Made by a program: the position numbers and the translations under genes
In this document: one piece after another, positions 51,185-59,365 of the stretch
How the letters are laid out: each line of letters opens with the position of its first letter
Position numbering within the stretch: position 1 is the first letter of the stretch
Notes under the pieces: model-generated
The model's input: the letters and a program-made list of their open reading frames with translations, nothing else
Databases searched by the model: none
What the model was told of the DNA's origin: nothing
DNA from: an uncultured Bacteroidales bacterium
GTDB taxonomy: Bacteria > Bacteroidota > Bacteroidia > Bacteroidales > P3
Reading direction: 5' to 3'
DNA length: 64,000 nucleotides
NCBI GenBank assembly: GCA_900316515.1
Contig: ONDE01000013.1
Coordinates: forward strand, 1-64,000

Positions 51185-52051
51185 TTAGATACGGGTCTGC
51201 ATGGCTGCAAGCATGTTGCCGTAGACGTTGTTCAGTTCGGAGACTTTGCGGGTCAGTGCGTCGACTTGCTCTTTGTATTTGGTGATGCCTTCTGCAGAAT
51301 CGCTGAAGTTGGTCAGCATGGTGGCCATCTTCTCTTCGAACTCCTTGTTGAGGTTCATCTGTGTGGCGGCGTTGTTTATCTGCATCTCGTACATGGCGTT
51401 GATGCTGCTCAGGCTGGCCGACATCTTCTTCATCTCGTCGACATAACTCACCTCGCCGCTGAGCGACTTGGCGGTCTCCTGATAGATAGTGCTGAGTGTA
51501 GATATGGCCTCGGGGGCACCCTGCATGCTCTCAAGCAGTTTCCCGGCCTGACCGGCGACGCTGTCCAAGTTGTTGACGAACTTGTCGCTGGCAGCGGCGA
51601 CACTGGCCATGTTGTTCATAGAGTTGGCACTCTCGGCAAGGTTCTGCATACCTTGACCAAGGCGATCCATAAGTTCGGGACTGATATTTGCATCTTTGAG
51701 CATCTGGTCGAGTTTTGCGCTGAGGGGATCTTTGCTGACGGCCTCTTCCACGACCTCGATGGGGTTGCCGTTCTCGTCGAGTTCGGGTTCGAGCTCGCTC
51801 TCTTCGCTCATGCCGGCAAGTTCGGGATAGACAAGGCTCCAGTCCCATTCTTTGTGAGGCGGTTCAAATGCAGAGAGGAAGAAGATGACAGTCTCGGTAC
51901 CCATACCTGCGATAAGCATGATGTTAGCACCCGGCCAGTGCATGATTTTGAACAATGCACCGATAATAACGACTGCTGCACCCCAACCATAGAGTTTAGC
52001 CATGAAGTTTTTGTACGCTTTGCTGCGGACTAAGTTATCTATGAAGCTCAT
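51185..52051 (-). CDS. gldL: T9SS motor protein GldL/PorL
   Basis: The 288-residue protein has two N-terminal membrane segments (YGWGAAVVIIGALFKIMHWP and IMLIAGMGTETVIFFLSAFE) with the conserved Glu in the second, then EPPHKEWDWSLVYPEL and a long coiled-coil-like cytoplasmic part. GldL pentamers surround the GldM dimer in the inner membrane. The acidic stretch about residues 83-100 (ESELEPELDENGNP) is typical. Confidence 0.96.
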   Translation of the reverse strand: MSFIDNLVRSKAYKNFMAKLYGWGAAVVIIGALFKIMHWPGANIMLIAGMGTETVIFFLSAFEPPHKEWDWSLVYPELAGMSEESELEPELDENGNPIEVVEEAVSKDPLSAKLDQMLKDANISPELMDRLGQGMQNLAESANSMNNMASVAAASDKFVNNLDSVAGQAGKLLESMQGAPEAISTLSTIYQETAKSLSGEVSYVDEMKKMSASLSSINAMYEMQINNAATQMNLNKEFEEKMATMLTNFSDSAEGITKYKEQVDALTRKVSELNNVYGNMLAAMQTRI

Positions 52052-52106
52052 AATTTTGTGGTTTTATTGTGTTTGCTTTTTATGTGTATTCTTTTTATTA
52101 ATAATA

Positions 52107-53474
52107 TTAGCGAGCCACGTTGGAGGCGGTACGGAGGTTGTCGCCCTTGACACGGCCAAGGTAAGGCATCACGCAACGGAAGCCGATGTAGCACTTGGCG
52201 GTGTCCATGAACTCGTAGGTGCGGGTCTGGACCTGGATGAAGTATTTCTGATCCTTCCAGCTGCCACCACGGACCACTTTGCGTTTCATGGCCAGCGGGT
52301 CGTCATCCTTGGCGTCGTAGTTATAGTACGGGGTCACGGCATTGGCCACCTGGTAGGTCGACTCGTTGTAGGCGTCGAGGCACCACTCGCTGACGTTGCC
52401 AGCCATGTCGTACAGACCATAGTCATTGGGGGCATAGTGTCCGACCATGAGGGTCTTCACGCCACCATCGTCGTCATAGGCACCCTTGAGGGGCTCGTAG
52501 TTGGCCAGGAAACAGCCGTTCGGGTTACGCACATAGGGGCCACCCCAGGGGTAGCTCTGGCTGGCGATACCGCCACGGGCTGCGAACTCCCATTCGCTCT
52601 CGGTAGGCAGACGGAAGTCATTGAGGATGCTGTAGTTGATGTCCTCCAAGTGCTGGTTCAGCATATTGCTGCGCCACACGCAGAAGGCTTTGGCCTGACG
52701 CCAGCTGACGCCAACCACGGGGTAGTTGTCGTATGCGGGCGACGAGAAGTAGCTGCGGGTGAAGTCCTCGTTCATGCTGTATGCGTAGTCGTGCACCCAG
52801 CAGAGTGTGTCGGGATAGATGTTGATATACTCGCGCTGAATTTGGCTCGAACGGTTGTTCAGACCTTTGGGGCGCACAGCGAAGCTTGTGCCACGGTGCT
52901 CGCTCTTCGAAGCCACGTTGTTCTCTTTTTTGGCAGCAGCCTGGTAATCGATATAATAGTATTCATAATTCATCTTCGACACGTCGACCACGCGGCGGTG
53001 GTTGATGTCGATGAGATAGTAGCCGCCGTCAATCAAGGCCTGGCGCACATCGGCGTCGGCATAGTTGATTTTGGCCTTGCGGTTCAACTGCGGGGGATCC
53101 AGAGGTTCGCCATAGGCATCTTCCTCAATCAGGAAACCGTCGATACCGGCTTCGCCAAGAATGCGGCGGGCCACCGAGTCGCGAACGTCGTTCACAAACT
53201 GGCGGTACTCGTTGTTAGTGATTTCAGTTTCGTCCATGAAGAACGACTCAATCTGCATTTTGCGGGGCTGGGTGGTGGTCTCGCTGCCGTAGGTTACGTT
53301 CTGCGTGCCGGCACCCATGGTGTAGTTGCCTTGGTTGACGAAAACCATACCTCTGAGGTCGATGTCTTCAAAGTAGGGACGGTCATTCATTCCTACCAAC
53401 TCTCCGTTGTTGGAGGTGCCGCAACTTACCATCAGGGCAGCCGAGGCGGCGAGCATGAAAAACAGCTTCTTCAT
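52107..53474 (-). CDS. gldK: T9SS lipoprotein GldK/PorK
   Basis: The 455-residue lipoprotein (LMVSCGTSN) has an FGE-sulfatase fold: MVFVNQGNYTMGAG, IESFFMDETEITNNEYRQFV, PVVGVSWRQAKAFCVWRSNM, RLPTESEWEFAARGG and YDMAGNVSEWCLDAYNEST, ending VRGGSWKD and IGFRCVMPY. GldK forms the periplasmic ring with GldN. It is 66 bases after porP and 55 bases before gldL. Confidence 0.97.
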   Translation of the reverse strand: MKKLFFMLAASAALMVSCGTSNNGELVGMNDRPYFEDIDLRGMVFVNQGNYTMGAGTQNVTYGSETTTQPRKMQIESFFMDETEITNNEYRQFVNDVRDSVARRILGEAGIDGFLIEEDAYGEPLDPPQLNRKAKINYADADVRQALIDGGYYLIDINHRRVVDVSKMNYEYYYIDYQAAAKKENNVASKSEHRGTSFAVRPKGLNNRSSQIQREYINIYPDTLCWVHDYAYSMNEDFTRSYFSSPAYDNYPVVGVSWRQAKAFCVWRSNMLNQHLEDINYSILNDFRLPTESEWEFAARGGIASQSYPWGGPYVRNPNGCFLANYEPLKGAYDDDGGVKTLMVGHYAPNDYGLYDMAGNVSEWCLDAYNESTYQVANAVTPYYNYDAKDDDPLAMKRKVVRGGSWKDQKYFIQVQTRTYEFMDTAKCYIGFRCVMPYLGRVKGDNLRTASNVAR

Positions 53475-53540
53475 ATTGTAAAATATTTTATATTGTTCTT
53501 AAACGCGGATTTGTTAAAATTGTTTCATTATTAAATATAT

Positions 53541-54548
53541 TTAACGCAAGTATAGCGTGTTGCCCGACACGGTGGGAGGCCGTTTCGGTACGCTGATCTG
53601 GAATGCCAGATTGAGGTAGAGTTCAAGTGAGCCGATGCTTCGGCCGTTGGCGAAGCCCAGCTTCGATGTTGTGAGGTCGTAGGCCACGCCAGCCTGCATA
53701 ATCTTCAGGAAGTTGACGCCGGCCAGGAAGGAAACTGCGTCGCCCCAGCGGTATCCGATACCGCCCCAGAAGATGTTCTCGTAGTCCAGCAGACAGGCGA
53801 TGTCGATTTGGAACACCGAGAAGTTCGAGGTCTTCAACAGGGCCGACGGCTTCAACTTGAGCGAGGGGTTGTATGGGAAGGTGTATTCGTACCCACCCAT
53901 GAGGTATATGTTGCGCGAGTTCTGCAGGTTTAGTTCATCGCTTTTGGCACCCAGCAAATTCTTGACCGAGAGACTCAAATAGTACTGTCCCGGCACCTGA
54001 TAGTAGACACCTGTGGAGAGGTCGATCAGAAAGTCAGACAGGTCGCGACCGTTTACCAGCGGGTCGCTAGTGGAACTTACGGGGTTGCCCGGATCTCCGG
54101 TCATGTCGTCACCACCCACAAGGTTGCTGGCGTTGAACTTGTAGTTTTGCAGGTCGGCCTCGACAGCGGCAGCCAGAGTACCGGCGCCCCAGAAAATGCG
54201 GAAGGCATAGTCGAGGGCTATGGTTGTGTTGTTATGGAAACCTACTTTCTCGGACGTGAAGTTCAAACCAATGCCGCCGTGCAGCCAACGCACCGGCATA
54301 TCGAAGCTAAAGAGAAGGTCGGTGGGGGTCGAACCGGCCTCGCCGCCGGCGACCGACGGCTGCAGTTTCAGGCCTATCCACTGGTTTCTGTAGAGGATGG
54401 TGGCTTCGATGTTGCCAGAGCTACCTGCATAGGCAGGGTTATAGCTGAGACGGTTGAACATGAAATGTGTGTACTGGCCCTCGTTTTGTGCCTGTACGGT
54501 GGACAAAAATAGTACAAATAGCACCAAAAATGACGTTATTTTCGGCAT
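53541..54548 (-). CDS. porP: T9SS outer-membrane protein PorP/SprF
   Basis: The 335-residue beta-barrel protein has a signal peptide (ITSFLVLFVLFLSTVQAQNE) and the PorP/SprF signature FMFNRLSYNPAYAGSSG followed by YRNQWIG, then barrel strands (GGIGYRWGDAVSFLAGVNF) and an aromatic-free end (NTLYLR). The start is at 54546-54548, not the upstream in-frame ATG at 54584. It leads the T9SS operon, as in Porphyromonas. A TATCTTTG element is at 54662-54669. Confidence 0.94.
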   Translation of the reverse strand: MPKITSFLVLFVLFLSTVQAQNEGQYTHFMFNRLSYNPAYAGSSGNIEATILYRNQWIGLKLQPSVAGGEAGSTPTDLLFSFDMPVRWLHGGIGLNFTSEKVGFHNNTTIALDYAFRIFWGAGTLAAAVEADLQNYKFNASNLVGGDDMTGDPGNPVSSTSDPLVNGRDLSDFLIDLSTGVYYQVPGQYYLSLSVKNLLGAKSDELNLQNSRNIYLMGGYEYTFPYNPSLKLKPSALLKTSNFSVFQIDIACLLDYENIFWGGIGYRWGDAVSFLAGVNFLKIMQAGVAYDLTTSKLGFANGRSIGSLELYLNLAFQISVPKRPPTVSGNTLYLR

Positions 54549-54661
54549 CTTGTACTTGTTGTATTGTCTATTTATTGTCGCCACAACGGCTTGTTATTTA
54601 GTCTACTATAGCGTTATTGCCCCAATTTTACCCCTTGTGGGGCTATTCGGGTTTGAATGTG

Positions 54662-54669
54662 CAAAGATA
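54662..54669 (-). promoter_or_regulatory. -7 promoter element of the T9SS operon
   Basis: Minus-strand TATCTTTG about 113 bases upstream of porP, leaving a leader of about 105 bases. The -33 region (TTTTCG) is a partial match. Confidence 0.6.
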
Positions 54670-54709
54670 ATAATATTTATTTAATTGGCGAAAAAAAGTT
54701 TGTTTTTTT

Positions 54710-55519
54710 TTATTCACATGGTTTCACTTTGCCTTGTTTGAAGTTTCGGTGCAGGGCTCTGCACAGCTCGTCGACATTGCTTTTCGGAAGCCTCAGTTCG
54801 AGGGTTAGCTGCAGTGTGCTGTCTTCGAGGGTTTCAATCAGTACCTTGTCGCGGTATATCTCGGGCAGTTTGTCAATCATGGCAAGCGCTTCGCCGTGGG
54901 TCTTTGCTATGCCTAGGTCAATGTCGTATTTGGGCTCGTTCTTCTTCGGGTGTTCAGCAGGTTTGTTGGTTTTGGATTTGACAACGGCGTTTTTTACTGT
55001 TTTTTTCGCTTTCGTTGTGTCAGGAACAGCTACTTTGGAGCCCGGTGCTGGGTTCAACCGTGAATATACGCTGTCGAACATGGTCTCCTGTGCAGCCCAG
55101 CGCTCGTACCAATCGCCCTTCAGCAGCCGTACTGTCACAGGCTGCATTCCTTTGATGCCTATGGCGTTGGCGGCGCGGTGGCTGAGGTCGAACACACCTC
55201 GTTTGGGACATCGGTCGTTGACTCGCACAATCACCTGCAGGCCGCTGTTGCGGTTGGTCACCATCACGTAGGTGCCGAGTTTGATTTTCCAATGGGCTGC
55301 TGTGAATTTGTTTTGATCGAAAATCTCGCCGTTCGAGGTTTTGCGACCCTCGAAGCGGTCGTGGTAGTAGGTGCCTTTGTTTGGGTACTCGGTCACTGTG
55401 TCCTCGCTCGAGTAGTTCTGCGCTTGCACGACAGCCGTTGACAGAGCGAACAATGCCGTTAGTGTCAGCATTCTGCCGGCACGCCATGTACACCTTGCTA
55501 TCTTCTGAATGCTTACCAT
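54710..55519 (-). CDS. RlpA-like septal lytic transglycosylase with SPOR-like C-terminus
   Basis: The 269-residue secreted protein has a signal peptide (MLTLTALFALSTAVVQAQN) and a double-psi beta-barrel: GTYYHDRFEGRKTSNGEIFD, then LGTYVMVTNRNSGLQVIVRV with NDRCPKRGVFDLSHRAANAI; the H in GTYYHDRF and D in NDR are the likely catalytic residues. A Lys/Pro linker follows and the last 70 residues look like a SPOR domain. RlpA cleaves denuded glycan at division sites. Start chosen at 55517-55519, inside the end of kdsC (7-base overlap). Confidence 0.9.
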   Translation of the reverse strand: MVSIQKIARCTWRAGRMLTLTALFALSTAVVQAQNYSSEDTVTEYPNKGTYYHDRFEGRKTSNGEIFDQNKFTAAHWKIKLGTYVMVTNRNSGLQVIVRVNDRCPKRGVFDLSHRAANAIGIKGMQPVTVRLLKGDWYERWAAQETMFDSVYSRLNPAPGSKVAVPDTTKAKKTVKNAVVKSKTNKPAEHPKKNEPKYDIDLGIAKTHGEALAMIDKLPEIYRDKVLIETLEDSTLQLTLELRLPKSNVDELCRALHRNFKQGKVKPCE

Positions 55520-56034
55520 ATCACTGCATCTGGGTGAAACCATTGGCCGTGCAGGCGTAACACCTGTTCTATTACGTCGCGTACGCACCCATGGCCGCCT
55601 TCAAAGAGCGACACATAGTCGACCATTTCTTTGATTTCCACCGCTGCGTCGGCGGGACAGCAGCTTACGCCGGCGCGCTTCAATATCGGATAGTCCGGCA
55701 GGTCGTCGCCCATCACGAGTACCTCGTCTTCGTTCAGGTTGTTCTCTTTCAGGAATCGTTCGTAGGTCTCTATTTTATTGCCACAGCCCGTGTAGCACTG
55801 GTCCACACCGAGCATGGCCATGCGGTTGTTGATGCTCAGCGACGTGGCACCGCTTATGACGGCCACAGTGTAGCCTTTCTTCACAGCATACTGCACGGCG
55901 AAGCCATCCTTGATGTTGCCGCAGCGAACGGCTTCTTTGTCGGCATATACCCACACATCGCCGTTGGTCATCACGCCGTCGAAGTCGAATACGAAGGCTT
56001 TGATCTTGTGTAGTTTCTCTTTATAGTTTATCAT
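55513..56034 (-). CDS. kdsC: KDO 8-phosphate phosphatase KdsC (HAD family)
   Basis: The 173-residue HAD phosphatase has the nucleophile motif VFDFDGVMTNGD, motif II in VAVISGATS and the metal motif VMGDDLPDYPILKRAG. These and its cap-less short length match KdsC, which makes KDO for lipopolysaccharide. It overlaps rlpA by 7 bases. A lipid A/LPS context fits the nearby lptG and msbA-like genes. Confidence 0.92.
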   Translation of the reverse strand: MINYKEKLHKIKAFVFDFDGVMTNGDVWVYADKEAVRCGNIKDGFAVQYAVKKGYTVAVISGATSLSINNRMAMLGVDQCYTGCGNKIETYERFLKENNLNEDEVLVMGDDLPDYPILKRAGVSCCPADAAVEIKEMVDYVSLFEGGHGCVRDVIEQVLRLHGQWFHPDAVIW

Positions 56035-56076
56035 CCTTTTACTTGCTGCTTTAGGTTTGATACAAATAGTTTAAAA

Positions 56077-57390
56077 CTATGGCTTTGCCATCTCGAGCAT
56101 CTGCTCGTATACGGCGCGCCAACCCTTCCATCCGAACAATTCGCCGAGGTTCTGGTTGTGGATTATGCAACAGAAATTGCCGCCAACGGCTCGCACGTCG
56201 CCTATCAGTTTCCGGTAAGCCTCAACGGCTTCGTCTGGACTTAGTTTCAAATATTTCTGCAGTGTGGTGTCCATCACACAGAAGGGGTGGATTATCAGTT
56301 CTGTCTCCTGGTCGCGTTCGAGGTTGTAAAATGGATATGGTGAACTTATGCCGGCGCGGAATCCAATTGCATCGGCATAGCCCATTGTGTAGTCGTCGGT
56401 CAATCCTGCATGTAGCAGTGTGTTGTAGCTCGTCGGCATGCGCAGTCGCAGGAAGTGGTAGCGTGCTTTCGAAATTGTACGGTGCAGTATGTTCTCCAAA
56501 CGGCGGGTCTCGATGTCCACAGTCTTAGGCTGTTCCAACGCGTTGTAGCCTGGGTGTATACCCATGCTGGCGTAGTCATCGAGGTGTTTGAGCAGTTCGC
56601 TGGTGTGAGGATTTAGGTAGTTGGATGGTTTGTCGTATTGGTCGTAGTCGGCGACGAGTGCGAAGAATATCAGTTTTGAACCAGGCCGTTGTCTATACAA
56701 ATCTATGATGTAGTCGAAGTTGTCGAATGGATCATGTTCTTTGTGCGTCAGCACGCGCCAGCGGCGCCGGACCTCGACGAGGTCGCGCCGCGCAAAGAGG
56801 TCGCGCAGGGTGCCGACGACCGTGCGGAACGCTCCTTTGTGGGCATAGCACCAAGCGGCGTCGATGTCCACGGTCTGCACAAAATGGTAGTTGCGTGGCG
56901 CTATGCATAGGTCGGGGAAGCGCTTGTTCAACAATTGCCTGAGCATCTCGGCCCATTGGTCGACCACCGGTAGGTGCAGGAATCCGGTCTGCCCGGCTAG
57001 GCTTTGTGAGGCCTCGAATCGTCCGTGCAGGTCTTGTCTGTGCGGCAGGTATTCCTCGTAGCGGCTCACCATGAAAAAGGTGGCGGCAAAGAGGTCGAAC
57101 TCCATGTCGGTGTCATGTCCGTAGACCGGGAACAGCATCCACTGGCCGTCACGTTGGAATGGCCGTGGGTCTTGCTCTTCAATCGAGGTCTGCATCAGCA
57201 GACGGCAACTCTTGATGTGCAGGCTGTCGCCCACCCGTCGTGGGCCATAACATAGTTTGGCCCCATCGAACGACAGGAAGTAACCTTCGTCGGTGGTGAT
57301 GCTAAACTCGGTGCGCAGCAGGTGTTTGAAAACAACACCAAGCGTGTAGCCCAGTCGGTTGGTCAGTTTCGGAACATATATCAGCAGCAT
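56077..57390 (-). CDS. Polysaccharide-deacetylase-like protein
   Basis: The 437-residue protein resembles the Bacteroidota family of polysaccharide deacetylase-like proteins (DUF7033): FDLFAATFFMVSRYEEYLPH, GFLHLPVVDQWAEMLRQLL, HFVQTVDIDAAWCYAHKGAF and MGIHPGYNA, with TYNTLLHAGLTDDYTMGY. The D-x-D and H-P-x-x-N residues could be a metal site; whether it is active is unclear. No signal peptide. Start is ATG at 57388-57390 (TTG at 57402 is less likely), one base after the end of ldcA, so the genes are coupled. Confidence 0.82.
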   Translation of the reverse strand: MLLIYVPKLTNRLGYTLGVVFKHLLRTEFSITTDEGYFLSFDGAKLCYGPRRVGDSLHIKSCRLLMQTSIEEQDPRPFQRDGQWMLFPVYGHDTDMEFDLFAATFFMVSRYEEYLPHRQDLHGRFEASQSLAGQTGFLHLPVVDQWAEMLRQLLNKRFPDLCIAPRNYHFVQTVDIDAAWCYAHKGAFRTVVGTLRDLFARRDLVEVRRRWRVLTHKEHDPFDNFDYIIDLYRQRPGSKLIFFALVADYDQYDKPSNYLNPHTSELLKHLDDYASMGIHPGYNALEQPKTVDIETRRLENILHRTISKARYHFLRLRMPTSYNTLLHAGLTDDYTMGYADAIGFRAGISSPYPFYNLERDQETELIIHPFCVMDTTLQKYLKLSPDEAVEAYRKLIGDVRAVGGNFCCIIHNQNLGELFGWKGWRAVYEQMLEMAKP

Positions 57391-57391
57391 G

Positions 57392-58306
57392 TCAGGGTGC
57401 AAATATACGGATTTTTTTTGATTGCGAAGTCTGAAGTGTCAGCGGGATGCCCAAGGGTAAGGCCAAGTTGTTGTCGCCCAGATGGCCGAACGGGGCGCCG
57501 AAGGCCACGGGGTAGTCTTTGTCGGCCACGGCTTCCATCACTATCTGCTCTGCCGTGCGGCCGAAGGGGACGCTGTTGTCGTGCATGTCGCTGAGCCCGC
57601 CTACCAGCAGTCCCGCCAGTCCGTCGAGCATGCCGGCGCGTCGCAGCGCCTGCATCATGCGGTCTATATGATATAGGTATTCGTCAAGGTCTTCTATCAG
57701 CAGTATCTTGCCGCGCGTCTCCACCTGCGAGCGCGAGCCAAGCAGGCTGTAGAGTATCGACAGGTTGCCGCCCACCACCGGCGCGTGGGCCTCGCCCTTG
57801 CGGTTCAGCGGCGACGGCTCCCATTCATAGTCAACGTAATCGCGATTTTTTCCGAAGAGGAAGTCGTGCATCGAGCATGTGGCAGGTGTGGGCTGGGACT
57901 GGAAGTTTATCGGCATGGTGGCGTGCAGTGTCGGCAGGCCCAGGGTGGCATATATGTGGCTGTGTAGCACGGTGATGTCGCTATAGCCCACCACCCACTT
58001 GTGGTGCTCGGCAAAGCGTGTGAAGTCGAGCCTGTCGATGATGCGCACGGTGCCATAGCCGCCGCGGCAGCAAAAGATAGCGCGGATACTCTCGTCGTCT
58101 AGCAACTCCTGCAGCAGTGCTGCACGGTGGCTGTCGCTGCCCGCCAGCTGCCCCTCGGCGGCATAAAGCCCTTCGGGTACAACCACTTCGAGACCCCACG
58201 ACTCCATTTCGGCTATGGCCGGAGCCATCTCCTCGGGGCTCACCTTGCGCGCCGGTGCCGCCAGCGCTACGCGGTCCCCTTTCGTCAGGTATGGTATCCT
58301 GTTCAT
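57392..58306 (-). CDS. LD-carboxypeptidase (MccF/LdcA family, S66)
   Basis: The 304-residue serine peptidase has the nucleophile elbow VVGYSDITVLH (S in GYSD), the Glu in LLIEDLDEYLYHIDRMM and the His in FGHLGDNNLALPLG, completing the Ser-Glu-His triad of the S66 family. These enzymes cut the L,D-bond of muropeptides in recycling. It heads a minus-strand set with the deacetylase-like gene, kdsC and rlpA, all envelope-related, and is divergent from the hydrogenase locus. Confidence 0.94.
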   Translation of the reverse strand: MNRIPYLTKGDRVALAAPARKVSPEEMAPAIAEMESWGLEVVVPEGLYAAEGQLAGSDSHRAALLQELLDDESIRAIFCCRGGYGTVRIIDRLDFTRFAEHHKWVVGYSDITVLHSHIYATLGLPTLHATMPINFQSQPTPATCSMHDFLFGKNRDYVDYEWEPSPLNRKGEAHAPVVGGNLSILYSLLGSRSQVETRGKILLIEDLDEYLYHIDRMMQALRRAGMLDGLAGLLVGGLSDMHDNSVPFGRTAEQIVMEAVADKDYPVAFGAPFGHLGDNNLALPLGIPLTLQTSQSKKIRIFAP

Positions 58307-58414
58307 GTTTTAAATAACGGCAGTCTTTATGAATTATTGTATATATATGTCAATATTTCCATTCCTTTTTAGAGTTTTATGTGAGTTCAATTTTGTCACG
58401 AAATTGCACTTTTT

Positions 58415-58445
58415 TTTGTCGTATGGAAAAAAGTTCGTATCTTTG
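58415..58445 (+). promoter_or_regulatory. Promoter of the hydrogenase accessory genes
   Basis: TTTG at 58415-58418 and TATCTTTG at 58438-58445, spacer 19: a consensus promoter, 40 bases before the start codon. Confidence 0.8.
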
Positions 58446-58484
58446 CATTTTCAAAACTATACTAAAAACAACACCTTAGATATT

Positions 58485-58826
58485 ATGACTTTAAAGGAAA
58501 TCGTTGACAAACTCGGCGCCACCGTGGGTCTCGGTGCCGACAAGCTGGATAGGGAAGAGGAGTATTGCTTCGCTTCCGACCTTATGAGCGACGTGCTCAC
58601 CCTTAAGGATACGCCGGTGCTGGTTACCGGACTGTGCAACGTGCAGACCATCCGCACCTGCGACATGGCCAACCTCGAGGTGGTCATCTTCGTGCGCGGC
58701 AAGCGCCCCACCGAGGACATGGTGGAGCTGGCCGACGAGAACGACATGATTCTCATCTGCACACCCTACTCGATGTTCAAGACCTGCGGCATCCTCTACG
58801 GAGCCGGCATGAAACCACTTTACTAA
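58485..58826 (+). CDS. DRTGG-domain protein of the hydrogenase locus
   Basis: The 113-residue protein matches the small DRTGG proteins found with [FeFe] hydrogenases in Clostridia and Bacteroidota: MTLKEIVDKLGATVGLGADK, CFASDLMSDVLTL, VTGLCNVQTIRTCDM and a final TPYSMFKTCGILYGAGM. The DRTGG motif itself is degenerate. It probably binds a small ligand and acts in regulation or assembly. The upstream reading frame from 58329 is not part of it. Confidence 0.88.
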   Translation: MTLKEIVDKLGATVGLGADKLDREEEYCFASDLMSDVLTLKDTPVLVTGLCNVQTIRTCDMANLEVVIFVRGKRPTEDMVELADENDMILICTPYSMFKTCGILYGAGMKPLY

Positions 58827-58830
58827 TGTG

Positions 58831-58917
58831 TGAATGCTTGAATGTGTTAATGCTTGAGTGCTTGCGCAGTCAAATACTCAAACAATCAGGCAGTCAAACG
58901 ATCAAACAATCCTAAAG
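58831..58917. repeat. Degenerate tract between the DRTGG and GHKL genes
   Basis: Two kinds of units: TGAATGCTTGAATGTG-like (58831-58865) and CAATCAGGCAGTCAAACGATC-like (58866-58915). The second kind is the one embedded in tilS and the flavoprotein gene. Confidence 0.75.
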
Positions 58918-59331
58918 ATGCATCAGGAATACACAGTTATAGAAGGCGACTTTGTGAACGCCGGCAAGGCTTCGAGCTCGGTGAAGAAGACCTTGAAGCA
59001 GCTCAACGTCAACCCGCAGGTGGTGAAGCGTGTCGTTGTGGCCCTCTACGAGGCCGAGGTGAACGCCATCGCCCACGCCTACGGCGGCAAGGTGATTGTC
59101 GACATCGACGCCGACAAGATACACATGGTGGTGGCCGACAAGGGTCCCGGCATACCCGACATAGCACTGGCCATGCAGGAAGGCTACAGCACCGCACGCC
59201 CCGAGGTGCGCGATATGGGCTTCGGCGCCGGCATGGGCCTGCCCAACATGCAGAAGAATGTCGACAAGATGAACGTCACCAGCGAGGTGGGCGTAGGCAC
59301 CACCGTCGAGATGGAAGTCAACTTCCAGTAG
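58918..59331 (+). CDS. GHKL ATPase, anti-sigma-factor-like (hydrogenase locus)
   Basis: The 137-residue protein is a histidine-kinase-like ATPase domain: YEAEVNAIAHAYGGKV (N box), VVADKGPGIPDIALAMQEG (G1), GFGAGMGLPNMQKNVDKM (G2) and a final GTTVEMEVNF. Such RsbW-like ATPases are regular neighbours of [FeFe]-hydrogenase genes; the partner is unknown. The start is at 58918, after a repeat tract that is also open in frame. Confidence 0.9.
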   Translation: MHQEYTVIEGDFVNAGKASSSVKKTLKQLNVNPQVVKRVVVALYEAEVNAIAHAYGGKVIVDIDADKIHMVVADKGPGIPDIALAMQEGYSTARPEVRDMGFGAGMGLPNMQKNVDKMNVTSEVGVGTTVEMEVNFQ

Positions 59332-59365
59332 TTAAGTAGTCAGTAGTTAAGTAGATAAGTAGGAA

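Noticed and set aside
52002..53534. 510-codon plus-strand frame over gldK
   Set aside because: Shadow of gldK; no family features.
57400..57407. TATATTTG element before the deacetylase-like gene
   Set aside because: It lies within the end of ldcA a few bases before the start codon, has no -33 partner, and the genes look coupled.
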